A stretch of DNA of 64,000 nucleotides from Mycobacterium sp. 1423905.2 (GTDB lineage: Bacteria > Actinomycetota > Actinomycetes > Mycobacteriales > Mycobacteriaceae), in the NCBI RefSeq assembly GCF_001673155.1, contig NZ_LZLE01000325.1, positions 1 to 64,000 of the forward strand, written 5' to 3'. Each line of letters starts with the position of its first letter. The first letter of the stretch is position 1. The translations under genes and the position numbers were made by a program. The notes below the pieces were generated by a model. That model was not told where the DNA came from, made no database searches, and worked only from the letters and a program-made list of their open reading frames with translations. This document shows positions 57,132 through 64,000 of this stretch, piece by piece.

Positions 57132-58493
57132 ATCAGCAGATCGCGGCTTCTGGCTGACACCACGCCGCTGCGCGCACCCGAATTCCGACGGCTGTGGTTG
57201 GCCGGCATCCCGACCGTCATCGGCGCAAACCTCACCATCTTCGCGGTCCCGGTGCAGATCTACGCGCTGACCCAGAACTCGGCCTACGTCGGGCTGGCGG
57301 GCCTGTTCGCGCTGGTGCCGCTGGTGGTGTTCGGTCTGCTCGGCGGGGCTTGGGCGGACGCGATGGATCGGCGCTTGTTGTTGATCGTCGCCTCGTGCGG
57401 GCTGGCGGTCTCCTCGCTGCTGTTGTGGCTGCAGGCCGTGATGTCGCTGAACAGCGTGTGGGTGGTGCTGTGCCTACTGGCGGTGCAGCAGAGTTTTTTC
57501 GCGGTGAACTCGCCGGCGCGTTCGGCGGCGATTCCGCGGATGTTGCCGGGAGGCCAACTGGCCGCGGCCAATTCGCTGAACATGACGGTCGCCCAGTTCG
57601 GGGCGATCGCGGGTCCGCTGCTGGCCGGCTTGCTGCTCAAGTGGGTCGACCTGTCCACGTTGTATCTCATCGACACGGTGACGTGCCTGGCGCCGATCTG
57701 GGCGACCTTCCGGCTCTCGCCGATGCCGGCGCGGGATTCCGGGGAGACCACCGACCGGGCGCGATGGGGTGTGGGCGCGGTTCTCGAGGGCTTCCGCTAT
57801 CTGGCCGGCAACACCGTGGTGCTGATGTCATTCGTGGTGGATCTCATCGCCATGATCCTGGGCATGCCGCGGGCGTTGTTCCCGCAGCTGGCGCACCAGA
57901 GCTTCGGCGGACCCATCGAAGGCGGTTCGGCGATGGCGCTGCTGGCCGCGGCGATGTCGGTCGGGGCGGTGGCCGGAGGCGTGTTCTCCGGCTGGCTGCC
58001 TCGCATCCGTCGGCAGGGCCTGACGATCATCGTCGCGATCGTCGTGTGGGGGCTGTCCATGGTCGGCTTCGGACTGGCCAGCGGCTGGGCGCACGGTCGG
58101 GCCGGCGTGATGTTGTGGGTTGCGCTGGTGTTCCTGGCCGCCGGCGGCGCCGCCGATATGGTGTCGGCCGCGTTCCGTCAGACCATCCTGCAGCAGGCCG
58201 CCTCCGATGAGCTGGTCGGCCGCCTGCAAGGCGTGTTCGCCGTCGTGGTCGGCGGTGGGCCGCGGTTGGCCGACACCGTGCACGGTGCCGCGGCGGCCGC
58301 GATCGGTACCACGGCCGCGGCGGCCGGCGGCGGCGCGCTGGTGGTGATCGGGGTGGTGATCGCCGCGCTGGCCGCGCCCGCATTCGTCCGTTACCAGGCG
58401 CCGAGATCCGCCGCACGGCGTGAATCCGGTCCCGAATTTCCGGACAACTCAGTGCCCAACCTGCAGACTCGACCCCGGGAAGGCACGCGTTAG
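57132..58493 (+). CDS. MFS transporter (EntS-like), apparent ATC start
   Basis: A roughly 453-residue major-facilitator exporter. After a cytosolic SRSRLLADTTPLRAPEFRRL, the first helix IPTVIGANLTIFAVPVQIYA and loop GGAWADAMDRRLLLI are typical of the enterobactin exporter EntS group. About 12 helices follow, with a basic tail. No ATG, GTG or TTG stands at the expected start. ATC at 57132 follows a GGGGAGAGGGG ribosome site, and a single G-to-C change would make it ATG. Alternatively a CTG at 57087 or a sequencing error is involved. It follows pdxH by 41 bases. Confidence 0.82.
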   Translation: MSRSRLLADTTPLRAPEFRRLWLAGIPTVIGANLTIFAVPVQIYALTQNSAYVGLAGLFALVPLVVFGLLGGAWADAMDRRLLLIVASCGLAVSSLLLWLQAVMSLNSVWVVLCLLAVQQSFFAVNSPARSAAIPRMLPGGQLAAANSLNMTVAQFGAIAGPLLAGLLLKWVDLSTLYLIDTVTCLAPIWATFRLSPMPARDSGETTDRARWGVGAVLEGFRYLAGNTVVLMSFVVDLIAMILGMPRALFPQLAHQSFGGPIEGGSAMALLAAAMSVGAVAGGVFSGWLPRIRRQGLTIIVAIVVWGLSMVGFGLASGWAHGRAGVMLWVALVFLAAGGAADMVSAAFRQTILQQAASDELVGRLQGVFAVVVGGGPRLADTVHGAAAAAIGTTAAAAGGGALVVIGVVIAALAAPAFVRYQAPRSAARRESGPEFPDNSVPNLQTRPREGTR

Positions 58494-58565
58494 GAATAAC
58501 GACTACCTTCAGCTATGACGCACCGACTAGGGCAGCCATCCAAGCCAGAGCGCAAAGGGGTTCTC

Positions 58566-59858
<1,293 letters not shown>

Positions 59859-59876
59859 CCGCGAGCCGCGTCGGAG

Positions 59877-61436
59877 TTAGCCGAGCGACTCCAGCACCGC
59901 CATCGCGGCGTTGTGGCCGCCGATCCCCGAGACCGCACCGCCGCGCCGGGCGCCCGACCCGCACATCATGATTCGCTCGTGGTCGGTGGCCACCCCCCAG
60001 CGCCGCGCCGGGGTGTCCAGCGGTTCGTCGTCTTCGGCGAACGGCCAGGACAACGCCCCGTGGAAGATGTGGCCCGCGGTCATCCGCAGGGTGCGCTGCA
60101 GATCGGCGGTGGTGGTCGTCTCGATGCACGGTCGGCCGTGCGCATCGAGCATCAACACGTCTTGAATCGGTTCGGCGAGCACCGAATTCAGCGACGCCAG
60201 GACCGCCTCCGTCAGCCGGTCGGATAACCCGTCGACGCCCCCAAACACCGAATGCGGGGTGTGCAGACCGAACACGGTCATGGTGTGCGCGCCGGCGCCG
60301 CGCAGTCGCGGCGACAGGATGCTGGGGTCGGTGAGCGAGTGGCAATATGCCTCGCACGGCAACGGCTCGGGCAACTGCCCACCGGCAGCGCGTGCATATG
60401 CACGGTCCAGTTGTGACCAGGTTTCGTTGACGTGCAACGTTCCGGCGAAGGCTTGCTCGGGTGTGACCGCGTCGTCGCGCAACCCGGGCAGTCGCCGCAG
60501 CACCATGTTCACCTTGACCTGAGCCCCGGGCGCCGAGGCCGGCGGTGGCGCACCCAGCAGCCCGGCCAGGACCGTCGGGGTGACACCGGCCAGCACGAAC
60601 CGGCCCCGCACCGAATGCTCCTGGCCGTCGTTACGGAAGGCGACCTCCCCGCTTGGGGAGATTACGAAAACGTCTGCGCCCGTTGTGATTTCGGCCCCGT
60701 GTCCGGTAGCGGCGGCGGCCAGGGCGGAGCTCACCGCGCCCATGCCGCCCACCGGGACGTTCCATTCCCCGCTGCCCCCACCCAGCACGTGGTACAGGAA
60801 GCAGACGTTCGCTAGCAGCGACGGATCGTCCAGCCGGGCGAAGGTGCCGATCAGCGCGTCGGTGGCCATCACCCCGCGGACCAGATCGTTGCCCACCGCG
60901 TCGGCGATGGCATGTCCGATCGGTGCGTCGATCATGGCTCGCCACGCCGCCTCCGCATCGGGGTCGCCGGCACCCGCACCGCGGCGGACCTGTTCGCGGG
61001 TGCGCAGCGGCTCGAGCAGCGTCGGCCAGAGGCGTTCGGTGACCAGTCGGCACCGCCCGTAGAACTCGGTGAACCCCTGGCGGTCAGCGGCCGCGCCAAT
61101 AGCAGGGAAGGTTTCCGCGCCGTCCGCGCCGATCAGCAGGCCGGAGCGCCCACCCGTCACCGGGTCGGGGGTGTAGGAGGAGTAGCGGCGTCGGGCCAGG
61201 CGCACCGAAGCGCCGAGGTCCTCGACGATGCGTCGCGGCAGCAGACTGACCAGATAGGAATAGCGGGACAGCCTTACCTCGACACCGTCGAAGGCCTGCG
61301 CCGACACCGCCGCGCCGCCAAGGTGTGCCAATCGCTCGAGCAGCCGGACCCGGAGCCCCGCGCGGGCCAGGTAACCCGCCGCCACCAGCGCGTTGTGACC
61401 CCCGCCTACGACGATGACGTCGTATTCGTCAGCCAC
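59877..61436 (-). CDS. NAD(P)/FAD-dependent oxidoreductase, phytoene desaturase-like (Rv0897c type)
   Basis: A 519-residue flavoprotein. The N-terminal dinucleotide motif is YDVIVVGGGHNALVAAGYLA, with the ribose-binding Glu in VRLLERLAHLGGAA. The C-terminal FAD motif is HERIMMCGSGARRGGAVSGI plus GGHNAAMAVLE. The family includes carotenoid desaturases and similar isoprenoid oxidoreductases; no carotenoid genes are next to it, so function is open. GTG at 61436; the next gene on the same strand (DUF2630) ends three bases upstream, so they form an operon. Confidence 0.9.
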   Translation of the reverse strand: MADEYDVIVVGGGHNALVAAGYLARAGLRVRLLERLAHLGGAAVSAQAFDGVEVRLSRYSYLVSLLPRRIVEDLGASVRLARRRYSSYTPDPVTGGRSGLLIGADGAETFPAIGAAADRQGFTEFYGRCRLVTERLWPTLLEPLRTREQVRRGAGAGDPDAEAAWRAMIDAPIGHAIADAVGNDLVRGVMATDALIGTFARLDDPSLLANVCFLYHVLGGGSGEWNVPVGGMGAVSSALAAAATGHGAEITTGADVFVISPSGEVAFRNDGQEHSVRGRFVLAGVTPTVLAGLLGAPPPASAPGAQVKVNMVLRRLPGLRDDAVTPEQAFAGTLHVNETWSQLDRAYARAAGGQLPEPLPCEAYCHSLTDPSILSPRLRGAGAHTMTVFGLHTPHSVFGGVDGLSDRLTEAVLASLNSVLAEPIQDVLMLDAHGRPCIETTTTADLQRTLRMTAGHIFHGALSWPFAEDDEPLDTPARRWGVATDHERIMMCGSGARRGGAVSGIGGHNAAMAVLESLG

Positions 61437-61439
61437 CGA

Positions 61440-61703
61440 TCAGTTGAGGTATCCCTCGACTTCGTCGGCCGGGCGGACCTGGGCTTCGCGCGGGTCACCA
61501 CCGGTCTCGCGCAACGCGCGCCGCTGTCTCAGCAAGTCCCAGCACTGGTCGAGTTCGGTCTCGAGCCGGCGCAGCCGCGCGTGCTCCTCCTCGGCACTGA
61601 TGTCACCCTGCTGAACCTGAGCGCGTAGCTGCTTTTCTTGGGCGACCAGGTTGCGGATATGCGCCAAGGTGTCGTTGTCCGATGGTTTCTCTCCGTTACC
61701 CAT
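61440..61703 (-). CDS. DUF2630 family protein (Rv0898c type)
   Basis: An 87-residue helical protein, the same length as Rv0898c. LAHIRNLVAQEKQLRAQVQ and RLRRLETELDQCWDLLRQRR form a probable coiled-coil hairpin, followed by the family tail DPREAQVRPADEVEGYL. Function is unknown. ATG at 61703. Transcribed with the FAD oxidoreductase gene. Confidence 0.85.
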   Translation of the reverse strand: MGNGEKPSDNDTLAHIRNLVAQEKQLRAQVQQGDISAEEEHARLRRLETELDQCWDLLRQRRALRETGGDPREAQVRPADEVEGYLN

Positions 61704-61810
61704 CGCTCCAGTGTGCCCGAGATCGCCGGTGAGGTGGGCTTGACTCGGTAGGCTGCATATCGCCTGCAACACGGTCTGCTGCTGCTCGAATCAAGGGGGA
61801 GGGAGGAGTG

Positions 61811-62917
61811 ATGGTTGGATTGGAGCCGGGTGTGCGTGAAACGTCGGCGCCCACCGCCGAGGTGCGACGCCCGCCCAAGTTCGAACGCCATCCGCTCGGC
61901 CGTCCCTGGTTCGTTGCGCTGGCGGTCATCCCGTTCCTGCTTGCTGCCATCGGCTACGGCGCCTACGGGCGACCGTTGGACGTCACCGGGCCGACGGGCA
62001 GCCTGCCCACCCTCGCGCCAGCCAGCGCCACCCCCACCACCCCGGCGTTGTCGTTGGCGCTGCTGTCGGTCAGCCGCAGCGGCAGCAGCCTCACCTTGAT
62101 CGGTGACTTCCCCGACGACACCGCCAAATCGTCGTTGATGAAGTCGCTCAAAGATCTGCTGACTCCCGACGTCAACGTCGTCGACCAGGTTCGCATCGAC
62201 CCGATCGTGCGTGCCCTCGATTTCTCCAACGCCCAACCGGTTTTCACCGCGAGCGTGCCGATCGCCGACTTCAACCTCAAGGTGGAGAAGGACACCGTCA
62301 CGATGACGGGGACCGGCGCGACCCCTCAGCAAAAGGACGCGATCCAGCGCGCGGCCGCGACGGCATGGCCCGGGGTGAACGTGGTGAACAACATCCAGGT
62401 CGCTGGGCAGCCCGCTGCGCCGCCGCCCCCACCACCGCCGCCGCCACCGCCCCCGGCGCCGGCACCACCTCCTGCCCCGGCGGCGCCGCCGGCCGCGGCA
62501 CCGCTCCCACCGCCGCCGGCACCGGCTGCGCCGCCGCCCGTGGCCCCGGTGAACTGCAGCGACCCGCAGGGCGCGATCAACGCCATCACCAGCGGCGGGA
62601 CGATCGTGTTCGGCAATGATGGGGTCACCTTGACGCCGGAGAACAGCCAGATCTTGACCCAGGTGGCCGACAAGCTCAAGGCCTGCCCGAGTGCACGGGT
62701 GACGCTCAACGGCTACACCGACAACAGCGGCACCGAAGGCATCAACATCCCGCTCAGCGCGCAGCGCGCCGGCGTGGTGGCCGACTTCCTGGTCAGCCAC
62801 GGCGTCGCGACCGATCACATCACCACCAAGGGCCTGGGGTCGACCAATCCCGTCGCCAGCAACGACACTGCCGAGGGGCGCGCGAAGAACCGCCGCGTCG
62901 AGATCGTGGTGGGCTGA
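61811..62917 (+). CDS. ompA: OmpA-family protein ArfA with a long Pro-rich linker
   Basis: A 368-residue membrane-anchored protein, corresponding to Rv0899 (OmpATb/ArfA), part of acid adaptation. One membrane helix is at about 33-52 ([20 protein letters not shown]). A BON-domain region (about 75-200) follows. The OmpA-like peptidoglycan-binding domain (about 247-368) has [20 protein letters not shown] and [13 protein letters not shown]. Between them, residues 201-246 are almost only Pro and Ala with a run of twelve Pro; the M. tuberculosis protein has only a short linker there. ATG at 61811 sits two bases after GGGAGGAG; a GTG at 61808 is also possible. Confidence 0.94.
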   Translation: MVGLEPGVRETSAPTAEVRRPPKFERHPLGRPWFVALAVIPFLLAAIGYGAYGRPLDVTGPTGSLPTLAPASATPTTPALSLALLSVSRSGSSLTLIGDFPDDTAKSSLMKSLKDLLTPDVNVVDQVRIDPIVRALDFSNAQPVFTASVPIADFNLKVEKDTVTMTGTGATPQQKDAIQRAAATAWPGVNVVNNIQVAGQPAAPPPPPPPPPPPPAPAPPPAPAAPPAAAPLPPPPAPAAPPPVAPVNCSDPQGAINAITSGGTIVFGNDGVTLTPENSQILTQVADKLKACPSARVTLNGYTDNSGTEGINIPLSAQRAGVVADFLVSHGVATDHITTKGLGSTNPVASNDTAEGRAKNRRVEIVVG

Positions 62918-62929
62918 GGAGGCTGACGG

Positions 62930-63115
62930 GTGGACTTCGTGCTCCAGTGGTTGTGCTACCTGGTCGCCTTTGCGGCGGGCTCGGGTGTGGCCTGGGGCGT
63001 CGTCACCGTGGTATTCAACAGAATGTCGGCAGGCGGCGGCGCTGCGGCGGCTGAGCCGCCGCATGACGACTCGCCGACCGAAGTGCTGGACCCGACGCAA
63101 CTTGGGACGCCGTGA
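62930..63115 (+). CDS. arfB: Small membrane protein ArfB
   Basis: A 61-residue protein with one membrane helix, WLCYLVAFAAGSGVAWGVVTVV, and an exposed acidic tail (PPHDDSPTEVLDPTQLGTP). It corresponds to Rv0900 of the arfABC operon, needed together with ArfA for growth at acid pH. GTG at 62930 lies 12 bases after ompA. The stop overlaps the next gene (GTGA). Confidence 0.9.
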   Translation: MDFVLQWLCYLVAFAAGSGVAWGVVTVVFNRMSAGGGAAAAEPPHDDSPTEVLDPTQLGTP

Positions 63116-63789
63116 TGCACGTGCACTGGTGGTTGGTCTCGCTGGCGTTCCTGCTCGGGATGGTGCTGACCGTGGCGCTGATGGTCCGCCCGGTCGCCCA
63201 GCGGGTGCCGGCATCGGTGGTCCGGCCCGTCGCCAAGCGGGCACCGGCCCCGCCGAAGCCGCCGCGTGCGCCGCAGACGGCCCCGGCTACCCGACCGAAC
63301 AAGAAGGTCGTCGCCAAAGAACCGACGAAGGTTCCGGCCAAGAGAGTGCCGCCGGGCAAGAAACTGCCGGCCAAGAAGGCGGTACCGGCGAAGAAGGCGC
63401 CCGCTAGCAAAGACGGTGTGACGAAACGGCTTCCGGTCGGGCGGGAGGCGCCGACCACCAGGATCCCGGGGTCGAAGGACCGGGTGCCGCACAAGGTTCG
63501 CAAGCGCAAAGAAGCGCGGACGACGAAGATCCCGACCGCGCCGTTCGCGCCGTACGGTCCGGGCTCGGCCCGCGCCGAACCCGACGGCAGTGGGCCGCCC
63601 GGGTGGCTGGTGAAGGGCCGCTCGGACACCAGGCTCTACTACACCCCCAACGACCCGACGTACGAACGGGTAATCGCCCAGGTGTGGTTCACCGACGAGG
63701 AATCGGCCGCGCGCGCATTCTTCACGCCCTGGTGCAAGAGCGCGCGCCGCAAGCGCGGCAGCATCAGCGGGTCCGGCGGGTCCGGCTAA
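63112..63789 (+). CDS. arfC: Membrane protein ArfC with Lys/Pro/Ala-rich repeat tail
   Basis: A 225-residue protein (Rv0901 type). One N-terminal membrane helix, WWLVSLAFLLGMVLTVALMV, precedes a basic low-complexity stretch (about 40-150) with KKLPAKKAVPAKKAPASK-like repeats. The C-terminal part GPPGWLVKGRSDTRLYYTPN and VIAQVWFTDEESAARAFFTP is a conserved domain found also in other mycobacterial proteins. The start is GTG at 63112 or ATG at 63115. The last four bases overlap the convergent kinase gene. Confidence 0.9.
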   Translation: MMHVHWWLVSLAFLLGMVLTVALMVRPVAQRVPASVVRPVAKRAPAPPKPPRAPQTAPATRPNKKVVAKEPTKVPAKRVPPGKKLPAKKAVPAKKAPASKDGVTKRLPVGREAPTTRIPGSKDRVPHKVRKRKEARTTKIPTAPFAPYGPGSARAEPDGSGPPGWLVKGRSDTRLYYTPNDPTYERVIAQVWFTDEESAARAFFTPWCKSARRKRGSISGSGGSG

Positions 63790-64000
63790 CTCGGGCCGGG
63801 TAGCCGCAACACCAGTCGAGCCCCGCCCAGCGGGCTGTTTTCCAGCGACGCGGTCCCGCCATGCAGCTGAGCTTGTTGAGCCACCAGGGCCAGCCCCAAG
63901 CCAGAACCCGAATGCGACGCCGTCGACCCGCGGGAGAAGCGCTCGAAGACCACCTGACGCTCCTCTTCGGGCACACCGGTGCCGTTGTCGTCGACCGCGA
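63786..64000 (-). CDS. prrB: Sensor histidine kinase PrrB, C-terminal part (partial)
   Basis: Only the last 71 codons are inside the window; the gene continues to the right. The residues match a HATPase_c domain: DDNGTGVPEEERQVVFERFS is the G1 box region and ASHSGSGLGLALVAQQAQLH the G2 box. The ending SLENSPLGGARLVLRLPG is typical of kinases near prrA in the M. tuberculosis order after Rv0901. PrrB autophosphorylates and passes phosphate to PrrA. Upstream domains cannot be judged. Confidence 0.92.
   Translation of the reverse strand, partial: AVDDNGTGVPEEERQVVFERFSRGSTASHSGSGLGLALVAQQAQLHGGTASLENSPLGGARLVLRLPGPS

Noticed and set aside
62326-62709. Gly-rich open frame on the minus strand inside ompA
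   Set aside because: It is the reverse reading of the Pro/Ala linker codons; no ribosome site.

Overview
This window comes from a Mycobacterium chromosome, very probably a non-tuberculous species. From about 12.6 kb to the right edge the gene order follows the M. tuberculosis H37Rv segment Rv0853c to Rv0902c (pdc, Rv0854, far, dapC, fadA-fadB, XPB helicase, moaC2-mog-moaE2, rpfA, moaD2-moaA2, cspB, fadE10, serC, fprB, citA, gltA2, ompA/arfABC, prrB). The protein sequences match those families closely. GTG starts, ATGA/GTGA gene overlaps and high GC fit the genus. The PE_PGRS gene (after cspB) and the PPE gene (after Rv0877) that interrupt this segment in M. tuberculosis are absent. These statements rest on recalled gene order and motif reading, not on a search.

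Region 1 (1-12.6 kb) is accessory and catabolic. It starts with a four-gene membrane unit: two paralogous multi-pass proteins, then heme-copper oxidase subunit III-like and subunit IV-like proteins. A convergent cytochrome P450 and a TetR regulator follow. Next come a secreted protein, an enoyl-CoA hydratase, an LpqH-type lipoprotein, an amidohydrolase and an acyl-CoA synthetase, with ATTCTC/GAGAAT inverted repeats in their intergenic regions. The block ends with three Mce-associated membrane proteins that have no mce operon beside them, a tandem dimeric alpha/beta-barrel protein and a Bfd-type [2Fe-2S] protein.

Region 2 (12.6-31.4 kb) holds keto-acid decarboxylase, the far racemase with three SRPBCC proteins around it, dapC, and the FadA/FadB trifunctional beta-oxidation complex. 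After these lies a species-specific insert: a FAD monooxygenase with a divergent TetR gene, an F420-type oxidoreductase, a small monooxygenase-fold protein, two receptor Ser/Thr kinases whose kinase domains are almost identical in DNA, and a DUF35/thiolase-like pair.

Region 3 (31.4-64 kb) is mostly conserved core: XPB helicase and its partner, molybdenum-cofactor genes on both sides of rpfA, a ydaO-type (c-di-AMP) riboswitch upstream of rpfA, cold-shock and acyl-CoA dehydrogenase genes, SepH, SerC, an AurF-type diiron oxygenase next to FprB, two citrate synthases with pdxH and an MFS exporter between them, the arf operon, and the 3' end of the prrB sensor kinase. No tRNA, rRNA, CRISPR array or insertion sequence was seen. 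The most notable points are the 816/818-bp identity between the two kinase genes, a perfect 77-bp inverted repeat at the left edge, two genes that appear to use ATT or ATC starts, and several candidate TetR operators.
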